Origin: Marthasterias glacialis
Taxonomy: Eukaryota; Echinodermata; Asteroidea; Forcipulatida; Asteriidae
NCBI GenBank assembly: GCA_911728455.2
Contig: OU452225.1
Location: 10,328,106 to 10,392,105, forward strand
DNA length: 64,000 bases
Direction of reading: 5' to 3'
Part shown: one piece after another, positions 16,905-28,180 of the stretch
Layout of the letters: every line of letters starts with the position of its first letter
Position numbering within the stretch: position 1 is the first letter of the stretch
The notes under the pieces: generated by a model
Told to the model about the DNA's origin: nothing
The model's database searches: none
The model's input: only the letters and a program-made list of their open reading frames with translations
Translations under genes and position numbers: made by a program

Positions 16905-18049
16905 GATTAGTAAGATTAATAATAATTTGATCATGTTTTGTGTAATCAGGTAGTTGTAAATATTTCACGTACTTAAATATTGTAAATTGTCATTCTGTCG
17001 TTGTAATAGACGTTTCTGACGCTTGGTGGCAGCAGACTCATTTAGTCAATCTGTTTTTGTTACAAACATTTGCACATGCTCAGTATCACAATAGCCGTGG
17101 GAATTGACTTGGTGTAACTGCTGCCCCCTAGTGTCTCATACTTGTCAGTCATGCGTATGTACAGAATCTGTGTGAGCGTGCACCCCTAGAGGGCGACATT
17201 GTGAATAGAATGGTCACATGTAGCATCCTTAGATTGTCATTTTTATCTTTTTTCTGAAAATCAAACCATGTGACAATTTTTTTGTACAAATTCATAGAAG
17301 TGTAAATACTCTTTAAAAACAGTATCGGAAGCTAGTAAGATTTGTCGACCCTGAAAATCATGTAACTTTGTGTGCTGTATTCCTGGTCTATCACCTTGTC
17401 CTATTTGTGATGATGAGAAAAATTATAAATTATTTGTATTTTTCTAGATTATTGGTATTTTTAACCATTTTAAAAGACACTTAAGTATTCAGAAAAGTGA
17501 GCCACATTTTGACGTATTAGATTCGTTTAGTGGTAACAGGCGTGTGATTTCTCCGGATTTCAGGATTTTCTCAAAATTTCCTTGAGTCTTCAAATTTTCT
17601 TGAATGACGTAAAGCAATCACCGAAAACCTGTAGTTTTGTATTTCTGGTCACGTACAGAGTCTGTAAACCTCCTGAATTGTAACATCAAGGAGGTTGCTG
17701 GTCTAGAATAAGGGGGAACTCTGGCCCCAAAGCCATTTTTAGGAATATTCAAATTGGCCAAATCTCATCCCTGTGGTAAGCTGGTACTGTTTCAGTTATT
17801 ACCCCCCCCCTAAACAAAATAATAAAATAAAAGAAAAAAAGAAAAAATAGATAAACTTATTACAGATATTAAAGTTTAGAAATCAGGTCAAATTTGTGAG
17901 TGCTGTTTGTAATTCAAGGTTTTCTTCCCTCTGCTTTTTATTTGATGGCTTGGCCTGAATTAGGGTTAAATTTAGAACCGTAATTCAGTATTTCTGTCGA
18001 TTGCAAGGTTGTAGGTGCCTCGAGGTAGGCCCCAGGGAAAACTACTGTC

Positions 18050-19043
18050 AGGGATGCCAGTTTTCAGGCAATAGCCTGATTTCAGGCTTTTCCTTGTACG
18101 TTTATCATGGTTACAGACTGATTTCAGGCTTTTCCTTGTACGTTTATCATGATTATAGTCTGATTTCAGGCTTTTCCTTGTTTGTTTATCATGGTTATAG
18201 ACTGATTTCAGGCTTTTCCTTGTACGTTTATCATGGTTATAGACTGATTTCAGGCTTTTCCTTGTACGTTTATCATGATTATAGACTGATTTCAGGCTTT
18301 TCCTTGTACGTTTATCATGGTTACAGACTGATTTCAGGCTTTTCCTTGTACGTTTATCATGGTTATAGACTGATTTCAGGCTTTTCCTTGTACGTTTATC
18401 ATGGTTACAGACTGATTTCAGGCTTTTCCTTGTACGTTTATCATGGTTACAGACTGATTTCAGGCTTTTCCTTGTACGTTTATCATGGTTACAGACTGAT
18501 TTCAGGCTTTTCCTTGTACGTTTATCATGGTTACAGACTGATTTCAGGCTTTTCCTTGTACGTTTATCATGGTTATAGACTGATTTCAGGCTTTTCCTTG
18601 TACGTTTATCATGATGATAGACTGATTTCAGGCTTTTCCTTGTACGTTTATCATGGTTACAGACTGATTTCAGGCTTTTCCTTGTACGATTATCATGGTT
18701 ATAGACTGATTTCAGGCTTTTCCTTGTACGTTTATCATGATTATAGACTGATTTCAGGCTTTTCCTTGTACGATTGTCATGGTTATAGACTGATTTCAGG
18801 CTTTTCCTTGTACGTTTATCATGATTATAGACTGATTTCAGGCTTTTCCTTGTACGTTTATCATGATTATAGACTGATTTCAGGCTTTTCCTTGTACGTT
18901 TATCATGATTATAGACTGATTTCAGGCTTTTCCTTGTACGTTTATCATGGTTACAGACTGATTTCAGGCTTTTTCATGTGTATGATGAGGATGTCTATAT
19001 GCATGATTTTCAGACTCTGTACAAAAACCTGACTGGCATCCCA
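18050..19043. repeat. 42-bp minisatellite inside a short-TIR element
   Basis: About 21 full copies plus a partial of a 42-bp unit (ACTGATTTCAGGCTTTTCCT followed by TGTACGTTTATCATGGTTAT) run from about 18066 to 18975 with few substitutions, so copies are recently homogenised. The unit length is a multiple of 3, which leaves a 343-codon frame open by chance. The block is bordered by inverted GGGATGCCAGT (18051) and ACTGGCATCCC (about 19032-19042), so the array appears to have expanded inside a small transposon. Confidence 0.9.
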
Positions 19044-19660
19044 GTACTGTGTAAGCTGTTTGAATCTAAGTGCCAGTTGTTTCTTAAGAATGCTCAGTTT
19101 TTAAATAATTTTAATTTCGCCTTTCCACGAGATTTTGTTTGAATTTTTTAAAACGCTTACTTTGTTACAAAAATTGTTTGCAGTTTTTTTTTTAAATGTT
19201 AAAAAAACTCCACCCCAGTAAGAAATTTAGTAATGCGAGCTTATAAGAAAAACAACCTAAAACAGTTATACATTGTAATTGATTTAGTAATAGTATTGTG
19301 GACAAAGAATATTATTTTGATTTTTACCACACTATACCGATGCATGGTATACATTATGTACCCAGTTTTTAGGCAGTTATACAGTGCAAGTTTTTACTTT
19401 TTACTTTTACTTGCTGAATTAGGAGGCCAATTCTAAATTCTTACAATTGTCTTTTTTTCTACGGTTCCTTCGTGCCTCATAAATACTTGATACTTTATAA
19501 CAATTCATTATTTGGTTTCACTAGATTACACATCTGTTCAACTTTTGCATTCAGTTGTTTTTTTCTTCTTTTTAATTAAATCAGCGGATCACTATCCGCA
19601 AATTGTATTCCTAAAATAAATATACTGCCACCTTGTGTTAGGCAATCACCGATTAACGTG

Positions 19661-20766
19661 ATGTGTGTTTATCAGTATCCATAGTGATATCATTCATGGA
19701 AACAGTTGCCATGGAAGGAAGTGTAGCATCAGCCATGACTAAACCCGACCGTAGTTTTTGAGCTCAATATTAATTGGAATTAAAAACAGCTGTGGGGTTA
19801 ATTTCATAAAGCTGGTCAGCCGGCAGACTTGCTAAGCAGTTTCAATCATTTGCTCAGCAGACAGGTTACCAGCCAAATTAACACGTGGTGTGTGGATGTG
19901 TGCATGAGGGGTTCCCTGTTAAATTTTGCTTAGCAAATTAGTATTAGTGGTTAGCAAGCATTTTGAAAGTCCCCGGGGTTCCGTCGCAGCTGACACTGCT
20001 ACTTATTGAGTAAAAATTAATGTTTTGGATGTATTGCAATTTGATGAGTTCTCCCCCACTTAAGTGTTTGCTATTTTTTTATTATGCAACAGGGTCTCTC
20101 AATTGATATGAAATAAATGGACATAAATTATAATGAAGGGAAATGACACATGAAGTTGTGAATCTGAGTACAAATGTTTCGTAAAAAAACCCACGTTGAT
20201 TTCCGTGTAACTGGAAGGTTCTTTTGTTGACTTGTATAAAGATTTGTAAACAATAGAAAACAAAGACATTCAATTTGAAATCCCAAATGTTTGTTGTGAA
20301 ACGCCATGCACAGAGAAATGCTTCAGATTGTATAGAATAACTTATCACAAGTTGAAGCTATTAAATAATGTTTGGAGCACCAACGTCGCTCTGTTTCGCA
20401 TGAAATTGTCTCAACCTGAAAGTCCACTGCGAATTCGGCTGAACACAAAGTATCCTTGCTGAATGTAATTGTTTTTCCCTTTTTTTATCAACATCTCCTG
20501 AGAGAGACTTTGATCTAAAAAGTCACGGGGAACGCGCCAAAAAATAAGTAGCATGTCTGAAAAAAGTCAAATGATGAGGTTAGAAACATTGTTGCCATCT
20601 GTTACTTTTTAGGTTCAATCAAAGATGTGCTTAACAATACAAGATTTACTTGATTAAACAGGGCCATAATTTCAAATTTTGTACAAAATTATTTTAATAT
20701 GAAAATCACAGTAAAAATGGCTGCAGAATTGAATGTCCCTGCAATTGTTATATGTCTGTGTGTATA
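19661..20766. repeat. ~1.1-kb dispersed repeat, copy A
   Basis: Nearly collinear with 46330-47408 in the same orientation, starting at TTTATCAGTATCCATAGTGATATCA and ending CCCTGCAATTGT.ATATGTCTGTGTGT. It contains the AAGCTGGTCAGCCGGCAGACTTGC segment and a minus-strand frame of up to 88 codons that is not conserved in length in copy B. No domain recognised. Ends exactly where the NotI-motif array begins. Confidence 0.9.
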
Positions 20767-21600
20767 GTAAGTTGCGGCCGCCACTTATTATCTTGCGGCC
20801 GCAGCTTATTATCTTGCGGCCGCAACTTATTATCTTGCGGCCGCAACTTAGTCTTAGTATCTTGAGGCCGCAACTTCAAATTTGTAAAGTCGTCAAATTT
20901 TGTAATTGAAAACAGACATTGGGGCAGCTTGTCAGTCATAAGGATGTAAAGTCGTGCAATTGTTGTCAGTATTTTGCAGTTAGACAATTTTCAGAAGCAA
21001 ACGTACAGTTTCCCTGTCCACGGTCAGCCCAGCTTGGACACATTTTAAATGCAGCCATCTGTATCCTTGATGATTTCCTTGGTCTGTCTGGGTGTTGACA
21101 ATGCACATGGCCACATCTAACAAGTCAGATTTGTGTTTTCTTCGGAAAAGTCCAAGCTTCCTCAGTTCACGCTTTAGGGTCTGCATACTTATTATGATTC
21201 TATGATTCGCTGCCAAAGAGGATTTCTCTGTAATTTAATCCAAGCTGGAAATAAACTTGTATCAATAAATCCCGCTCCATGTTGTCCAACTGCAAAATAC
21301 TGACAACAATTGCACGACTTTACGTCCTTATGAATGACAACCTGCCCCAATGTCTGTTTTCAATTACAGAATTTGAAGTTGCGGCCGCAAGATACTAAGT
21401 TGCGGCCGCAAGATACTAAGTGGCAGCCGCAAGATAATAAGTGGCGGCCGCAACTTACTAAGTGGCGGCCGCAAGATACTAAGTGGCAGCCGCAAGATAA
21501 TAAGTGGCGGCCGCAAGATAATAAGTGGCGGCCGCAAGATAATAAGTGGCGGCCGCAAGATAATAAGTGGCGGCCGCAAGATAATAAGTGGCAGTGCTGT
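20767..21600. mobile_element. Foldback transposon with 21-bp NotI-motif arrays
   Basis: Left arm 20767-20990 and right arm about 21281-21597 are inverted relative to each other. Each has an outer array of a 21-bp unit, AAGTGGCGGCCGCAAGATAAT on the right arm, then a unique ~110-bp segment with matching CATTGGGGCAG, CGTGCAATTGTTGTCAGTATTTTGCAGTT and AATTGAAAACAG. The ~290-bp centre carries an integrase-like fragment, listed separately. The arrays contain many NotI sites (GCGGCCGC), very CpG-rich for this AT-rich locus. Confidence 0.8.
20980..21216 (-). pseudogene. Integrase-like transposon protein fragment
   Basis: A 78-codon minus-strand frame reads MQTLKRELRKLGLFRRKH, SDLLDVAMCIVNTQ, GYRWLHLKCVQAGLTVDRE and VRLLLKIV. 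This resembles the region upstream of the catalytic core in animal integrase-core (rve/DDE) transposon proteins, where S..TLKR.L...GL.RR is followed by GY..MH..C...G..V....VR.L. The DDE core is absent, so it is a remnant. It sits between the inverted arms of the NotI-motif foldback, consistent with an internally deleted element. Identification is from remembered family patterns and not a search. Confidence 0.55.
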
Positions 21601-21726
21601 GAAATACATCTCATTCAGTGAAACATATATGCACTTGTCAAGTGGCACCAATGGAGCTTCATAGTTTTTGGAGCTGTTTCGTAGTATGAGGAACATCTGT
21701 TGCGTGTCAAATGTCAAAGCATCGCC

Positions 21727-21957
21727 CATGAGTTAGTTGCGGCCGCAACTTACTAAGTGACGGCCGCAAGATAATAAGTGGCGGCTGCAAGATAAGTGGC
21801 GGGCGCTACTTACTGAGTGGCGGCCGCAAGATAATAAGTGGCGGCCGCAACTTACTAAGTGGCGGCCGCAAGATATCAGTGGCGGTGCTGTGAAATACAT
21901 CTCATTCAGTGAAACATATATGCACTTGTCAAGTGGCGTCAATGGGGCTTCATAGAA
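21727..21957. repeat. Third NotI-motif array with duplicated flank
   Basis: A further set of about seven GCGGCCGC-like units, some mutated, is followed by GTGCTGTGAAATACATCTCATTCAGTGAAACATATATGCACTTGTCAAGTGGC. That flank also follows the array ending near 21587, so a flank-plus-array block was duplicated in direct orientation. Confidence 0.8.
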
Positions 21958-22527
21958 TCCCATTTACATCACTGTTGTTAGTGTAAATACCAAGAATGAA
22001 ACTTAATGATGGCCGGATGCTTTTATGACCGTATTCGAGGAATAATGAAACGTAACTTCAACTTCGTCCTCACAAAGCACGACTCCATCCATGCTCGATC
22101 CCACGCTCTGACTGTACAGCCCAATATTATGAGGCTGGGAATGAGGATTTCTAAGAATCACGTACAGCTAGCAAGCCAGGCACGGATGTACGGTACGTAT
22201 GTCTGTACACCGTAGGCAGAGTTCGTAATACACATTTTGTGACAGAAGTACATTCATTTCACATGTGTCATGACATCACCATCTATCAAGTAACGCTACA
22301 TGATAACAATATCACTGGAACTTGGAAGATACACCTAGACCTAGCTAGCAGTACACGATCCAATATGCCATAAATTCGTGGTGTGATGTAAGAACAGTTA
22401 GAATTACTCAATGAGAGAACAATAATTTATGTAATTGTAAGTATACCGTCCACCGTTTTTTGTTAACGAACTAGAGAGTAGAACTAGGAACTAATTTGCA
22501 GTAGACTTTAGAGACTAGATTTAGGAA

Positions 22528-22755
22528 TTAAGGCAGTAGGGGCATTCCTTCCCTCCATCCTGCCGACTGGCATGACAGTGGTAGAGGGGGGAAGCTTTTT
22601 ATTTTTTCTGCAGTCCAAAATTGCCACTGTCGTAATGATTTTCAATGGGAATTTTGTTTTTCTTTGAATCATTCCAAAAAGGGAATCCTTGAAAAAAAAG
22701 GATTTTTTTTTTCGAAGATGGCAATTCTGGACTGCAGAAAAAAAAAATGTAGACG
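22528..22755. repeat. Inverted-repeat element
   Basis: TTTTTCTGCAGTCCAAAATTGCCA at 22602-22625 is inverted at about 22720-22745 as GGCAATTCTGGACTGCAGAAA, with a mirrored ATTCCAAAAAGGGAATCC centre. No coding content. Confidence 0.65.
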
Positions 22756-22757
22756 GG

Positions 22758-22863
22758 AACAGGTCAACTCGTACTCGGGTCAACTCGTACCCAACCCAAG
22801 TCAACTCGTGCCCCAATTATTGTACCGAAGTTAACTCGTACCCGGGTAAACTCATACCCAAGT
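22758..22863. repeat. GTCAACTCGTACCC minisatellite, left part
   Basis: Diverged units of GTCAACTCGTACCC(A/G)(A/G). The array resumes at 23667-23700 on the far side of the long-TIR element, so that element inserted into the array. It is the opposite-strand form of the larger array at 24866-25692. Confidence 0.8.
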
Positions 22864-22864
22864 C

Positions 22865-23665
22865 TAGCCCCACTAGTGTGGCAAGGATTTTGACATCGGT
22901 TGAATCCTTAGCCACACGTCCAACAAGCCTATCTTTTGTGCAGCTCATCCCACAAACCACCACTTTGAAACCTAACGGGTGCGGCGCTGGATTTTAATCA
23001 ACTAAATGTGTCCATGTACCTCTTAGCTTCCCTCTGGTACTTTGGCTGTTGAAGTTACCAACCTTATTAAGGGCAAATAATCATTTGAATTTTGCTAAAA
23101 ATTACTCCACACAAATTGATGTCGGCTAGTGATTGGGGCCATGTTGATTTACCCAGAGTGCAATGCCACCACGAAGTCACGGGTGGCGCGAGAGTGCAAA
23201 AACAATTTCAAAATGGAGTCAGAAAAAGTGCACGCACCAAACTATGCGCGCATGCAACCAATGCCACGCATAGATATGGTGCATGCACTTTTTCTGACTG
23301 CATTCTGTATTCTAAGCTGTTTCATTAGCTGTAGCTGTCACGTGAAACAGTCGCTGAATTGTTTTTGCACTCTCGCGCCACCCGTGACTTTGTGATGGCA
23401 TTGCATTCTGGGTAATCAAAATGGCCCCGATCGCTAGCCGATATCTATTTGTGTGGAGTAATTTTGAGCAAAATTCAAACGATTATTTGCCCTTAATAAG
23501 GTTAGTAACTTCAACAGCTAAAGAAAGTACCGGAGGGAAGCTAAGAGGTACGTGGACACATTCCAAAGTGGTGGTTTGTAGGACGAGCTGCACAAAAGAA
23601 ATGCTTAGACGTGTGGCTAAGGATTCAACCGATGTCAAAAATCCTTGCCACACTAGTGGGGGCTA
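22865..23665. mobile_element. Long-TIR foldback element (~0.8 kb)
   Basis: Almost the whole element is an inverted repeat. TAGCCCCACTAGTGTGGCAA near 22865 matches the reverse complement of TTGCCACACTAGTGGGGGCTA at the right end, and pairing continues inwards through CCTTATTAAGGGCAAATAAT, CTCCACACAAAT, GGTGGCGCGAGAGTGCAAAAACAATT and AGTCAGAAAAAGTGCA.GCACC. Arms are about 350-380 bp around a centre near 23255. Possible TA target duplication. No transposase frame. Confidence 0.85.
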
Positions 23666-24137
23666 ACCCAAGTCAACTCGTTGTACCCAAGTCACCCAAG
23701 TTGTAAAGGTTGTTACACACTTACTTAAAGATTCAATGAACTTCTTATTAATGATTTGCGGACTCCAACTCTCCAGTAATACAATTTATTTATCAACAAT
23801 CATCAGCAATTATCGGAATTTACATTATACTGATTGGCAGCCATCTTGATTATGTTTTTTCCCAGTAAGCAATTGGTGAGGGTCATGACATCATCCACGA
23901 AGGTTGCAACACTTGTAGCTGATGTCATGAATTAAGACATACAGATAACGATCATTATGTACAAAGCAATGTCAGTCCCGTTACAAAGTCAACATGTCAA
24001 CTCACACCCAGAATGTTCAAAATGATACAATATGCTGCCACACAGTGGAGACATATGCAGCGTAAATTGACATAATTGTAGAATGACTTTATACTGATAT
24101 TAAATGTGTTGCCTCGTTAAAATTTATGTGAAACAAA

Positions 24138-24243
24138 CTAGTTGCGATAATCGTAACCCTCCATCCTCCCGACGGTCTACCCTCCATCCTCCCGACAGTC
24201 TCCGACCGTCGGGAGGATGGAGTGTTACGATTATCGCCACTAG
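24138..24243. repeat. Hairpin MITE with 12-bp flanking direct repeat
   Basis: CTAGTTGCGATAATCGTAA and CCTCCATCCTCCCGAC(G/A)GTCT (present twice) pair with GACCGTCGGGAGGATGGAG and TTACGATTATCGCCACTAG. AACAAACTAGTT occurs just left (24134) and just right (24247), a candidate target-site duplication. Confidence 0.8.
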
Positions 24244-24865
24244 TAACAAACTAGTTAGCGTCTTCAAATTATGTTATTTAAATATTAAGGAAGTCTCTAT
24301 TTTCATGTTTTCCTTTTTGAGGATTTTAGTAGCGTAAAAATCTGTATCATGATATTGTGTTGCCATTTTTGTTTTACTTTTTACCCAATTTATTAGTTTT
24401 CCCATATATTTTGTATTATAGAATTTAGTTTCCTGCTGGTACAGTATATTGCATTGTCCATAGAAATACATTTAAGAGAAAAAAAATGAATTTTTTGTGT
24501 GAGTATTTTTAAGAAGAAAATTTTCAACTTAAAAGGTTATTTTCACATCTTCACAAAAAAGGAAATATATAATTAAACATATAATTTAAGAGAAAAAATT
24601 GTCAGCTACATCTTCAAAAACTTCTTTAAAACTGACTGACAATATACTAAAACGTTATTTTCACATAAAAAAAATCTGACCTTTTTTTCAATTCAACTTT
24701 AATCACTACAGTTTTTTAATTTTGTTATTTTTTGTCTTTTCTTGGTCTTGTTGACTTCCTTCCTCTTGTCAAATAAATAAATAAATATAAAGTATTAGAA
24801 AAGAATGATAATTTATATACAAAAAAGAAAAGAAAGTTTGCCTAAATAAAAAATTTGAATGAAAC

Positions 24866-25692
24866 CAGTACGAGTTGACTTGGATGAGTTGGATCGGGTG
24901 CGAGTTGACTCTGGGTATGAGTTGACTTGGGTGCGAGTTCACTCCAGTACGAGTTGACTTGGGTATGAGTTGACTCGGATACGAGTTCACTCCAGTACGA
25001 GTTGAGTTGGGTGTGAGTTGACTTGGGTACAAGTTGACTCCAGTACGAGTTGACTCGGGTACGAGTTCACTCCAGTGTGAGTTGACTTGGGTACAAGTTG
25101 ACTTGGGTACGAGTTCACTCCAGTACGAGTTGACTTGGGTGCGAGTTCACTCGGGTAAGAGTACACTCCAGTTGACTTGGGTGCGAGTTCACTCGGGTAC
25201 GAGTTGACTTGTGTACGAGTTGACTCGGATACGAGTTCACTCCAGTGTGAGTTGACTTGTGTACGAGTTGACTCGGATACGAGTTCACTCCAGTATGAGT
25301 TGACTTGGGTACGAGTTGACTCGGGTACGAGTTGACTCGGGTACGAGTTCACTCCAGTACGAGTTGACTTGGGTGCAAGTTCAATCGGATACAAGTTCAC
25401 TCCAGTGTGAGTTGACTTGGGTACGAGTTGACTCGGATACGAGTTCACTCCAGTGTGAGTTGACTTGGGTATGAGTTGACTCGGGTACGAGTTCACTCCA
25501 GTGTGAGTTGACTTGGGTACGAGTTGACTCGGGTAAGAGTTCACTCCAGTATGAGTTGACTTGGGTGTGAGTTGACTTGGGTACGAGTTGACTCGGGTAC
25601 GAGTTCACTCCACTACGAGTTGACTTGGGGTGCAAGTTCACTCGGGTACGAGCTCACTCCAGTAGGAGTTGACTTGGCTATGAGTTGACTCT
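24866..25692. repeat. 16-bp minisatellite with 48-bp higher-order unit
   Basis: About fifty units of GAGTTGACT(T/C)GGGTAC and the variant GAGTTCACTCCAGTAC. Every third unit or so is the CACTCCAGT variant, giving a 48-bp (16-codon) higher-order period. That explains the minus-strand frames of 185 and 86 codons, which I do not consider genes. Confidence 0.9.
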
Positions 25693-25698
25693 GGTAGA

Positions 25699-25836
25699 CA
25701 CCCTTTGGGTAGACCCAGTACTTCAGGCACTGTACTCCTTTTTTGAGATTTTTACATTATCAGTCATACTACTGATAATGTCAAAATCTCAAAAAAAGAG
25801 TACAGTGCCTCAGTTACTGGGTCTACCCAGAGGGTT
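25699..25836. repeat. Palindromic MITE, GACCCAGTA family
   Basis: CCCTTTGGGTAGACCCAGTACTTCAGGCACTGTACTCCTTTTTTGAGATTTT pairs almost perfectly with the right half AAAATCTCAAAAAAAGAGTACAGTGCCTCAGTTACTGGGTCTACCCAGAGGG. Same family as 10436-10544. Confidence 0.9.
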
Positions 25837-25910
25837 ACGACGAACCTGTAAACATTCGGCAAATTTTTCAACTCTTTGTTTTCATTGTTTTGTTAAATGT
25901 GCTCAATATG

Positions 25911-26443
25911 ACCTGTAGTGGGTATTAAATGTAAACATACACAATATCCTCAATACCAGAGTGCGGTACCATACATTGAATGTTGCATTTGTTTATTTGA
26001 TTAAGGCTTTTCTTTCTCAAAACCTGTGAAAAATATTCCAGAGTTCGTACCAGAGACCTTCGAGTGGCTGAATAAAGCCTGTATCCAGTAAGGACATTTC
26101 CAGATTCCAGAAGTATTGGAAATTCTACAAGGAACGTATGTACATGTACATGTATATGTTCACAATGTTGTAGTATTAGTTGCATGCACGATGGAATGTT
26201 TGGGCCAGACGACTGCGATCACATACTTTTCAACACAAGAATTTCACAGTTTTGAAGCTGAAATCATCCAAAGGAAAGGCTTTCCAAAACTGTGTGGTTC
26301 CTTTGTCTGGAATATTTTTTCAGATATTTCGAGAAAGAAAAGCCTCGATAGAATAAACAAATGCAACAATCATCACGTACCGTACCGCACTTTCCTACAG
26401 AGGACGTCATGTTTGTTTACATTTATTACCCACAATAGGTCAC
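25911..26443. mobile_element. Inverted-repeat element (~0.53 kb)
   Basis: Left end CCTGTAGTGGGTATTAAATGTAAACATAC matches the inverted right end GTTTGTTTACATTTATTACCCACAATAGG. Arms continue with AGTGCGGTAC, GCATTTGTTTATT and GGCTTTTCTTTCTC and their reverse complements near 26330-26400. The centre has a GTACATGTACATGT run. No coding content. Confidence 0.8.
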
Positions 26444-27904
26444 ATGATCGGTCTATTTGTTGAATACTAAGGGCGAGAGAATCATGGTGGGCATCTTGGG
26501 AAAAAATAACTGAAACATAATTAACAAAAAGGACGGGCTCCTTCCTTTTTTCAAATAGTCTGCAGGAGAAACATGTAATTTTTGTTACATGGCCTAATTA
26601 TTTTGTTCATACATTCACGATCTGATGACAACACTGTATGGTACATCTAGCTCCATGGTCGAACATCCACATTTATTACATTGTTGTCTGGGGACTGGCT
26701 CCAATGTAATTTATCTAGCTCTAAAAATAGTTGGTGTACTTTTACATGTGGTCGTGTAAGTGATAAACAAATTTGTAATTTTTACTTATTAGTGTGTCCT
26801 TTACATTAGTCCGATTTGTGGCTAATTTGGCCCCCAAATTAAGATTACAATTTTAAACAGATAGGGGGGGCCTATTTTTACAGATTCAAGAAAGTTCTAG
26901 CTTTCTTTTAGGTATCACAAAACAAATCTGCAATGATAGAGGTTTTTTAGTCAAAAACTAAAAGTATAGTATTGTTCGGATTCCGACATTATCTCACGTC
27001 CATCAGCCACAAAACGTTTTGCATGCGATTTTTTTTTTACGGGGTTTTTTTTTCGGCGAAAATTTGGCCATGCAGCTGTAAAGTACATTAAATGTTTTCC
27101 ATTATGCCAGCTTGCAAATTTGCAAGAGGAGAGAGCCCCATGACACAAGCCTTGGATCTTTGAATCTTTGAACTTGACAACTTGTGACCCATCTCTTCAC
27201 AAATCTGCCTGAGCAGATGTTCTGTGTGCTTTGACATGTTTGCCATGTTTGATAACTCCAGACGAGACTGCGTATGACAGAAACAGAGCTGCAGCTACTG
27301 TATGTTTGTCGAATATATCTCTGGAGATTTGACAGGGCCTAATCATTTAAAAACACTTTTCAATCTTTGAAAAAAAGATGTTAACTGTATGAATAGTTTG
27401 GAAACAATTATTGTGTTGTTAGTTTTCAAACTCTGGTACGTGAACGTGTGAGTACCACACAATTTGAACCATGAACACAATATGCATTTAGTTTGGTTTC
27501 TGTTTAATTTGTGGTTTTTCTTGTTTTCAGTATTCCAGAGCTATTTTTTTCAAAGAATTCTTGAGCTAGGGAAGTGATTGTTTATGCCTGATACTTCAAT
27601 GAGGCAACGGAGCCAATTGCCTGCATTGCCTCTGGTCATTGCCTTGGTGCCCTTGAAATTTACAGTTTTCTCATTGAGGTGCCCTTTACCAGGGAGAAAA
27701 TGCCTCAGTGCCCTTGTCTTCTCAAGAATGAAGTAATTAGGCCTGATTGTTGTAAACATGTAGGCCTATCGGTAATAATACGCAGTTCTTATAGCGCTTT
27801 ATCACACCCGATGGGCATCTCAAAACGCTCAGTATTTTTTCCTGCAAGGTATTCGGAGTTACGTTTTGGAAAATATGAGACCTGTTCCTTTACATACATA
27901 GCAC

Positions 27905-28180
27905 CATGTAACGGTTTACAAGGTGCTGTGGCGCAATCTGCAGCCGATCAAACCAGGAACACCGGGCCGAACCCCTTCTCTTTGCAATAAGTGCGCTGGG
28001 TTCTTTTACGTGCATTACACAACACACGGGACCTACTGCTTTACATCCCATCCAAAGGACGCAGCAATAATGGTTAAGTGTCTTGCTTAAGGACACAAGT
28101 GTCACGACTGGGACTCTAGTGATCAGCAACACCCGAGCTTGAGTCCGGTGCTCTTATCCGCTCGGCCACAACATGCCATT
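27905..28180 (-). repeat. tRNA-derived SINE-like copy (minus orientation)
   Basis: On the minus strand it reads GGCCGAGCGGATAAGAGC (A-box region), then a variant B box around GACTCAAGC...GAGTCCCAGTCGTGACACTTGTGTCCTTAAGCAAGACACTTAACCATTATTGCTGCGTCCTTTGGATGGGATGTAAAGC and ...ACGTAAAAGAACCCAGCGCACTTATTGC. The same tail occurs at about 37505-37650 (plus) and 40575-40755 (minus). Confidence 0.75.

Noticed and set aside
18066-18975. CRISPR-like regular repeats
   Set aside because: Units are directly adjacent with no unique spacers, and the genome is eukaryotic.
18001-19032. 343-codon frame of LISGFSLYVYHGY-type repeats as a repetitive protein gene
   Set aside because: The 42-bp unit is a multiple of three, so any frame without a stop stays open. 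There is no convincing start, no splice context and no flanking coding sequence, and it lies within a TIR-bounded repeat.
21334-21963. KWRPQDN-repeat frames on both strands as genes
   Set aside because: Translation of 21-bp NotI-motif units. Frames are open on both strands simultaneously and follow the repeat boundaries.
24987-25641. 185- and 86-codon minus-strand frames with SQLVPKSTHTGVNSYP repeats
   Set aside because: Produced by the 48-bp higher-order period of the 16-bp minisatellite. Two overlapping frames are open at once, which is typical of repeat artefacts.
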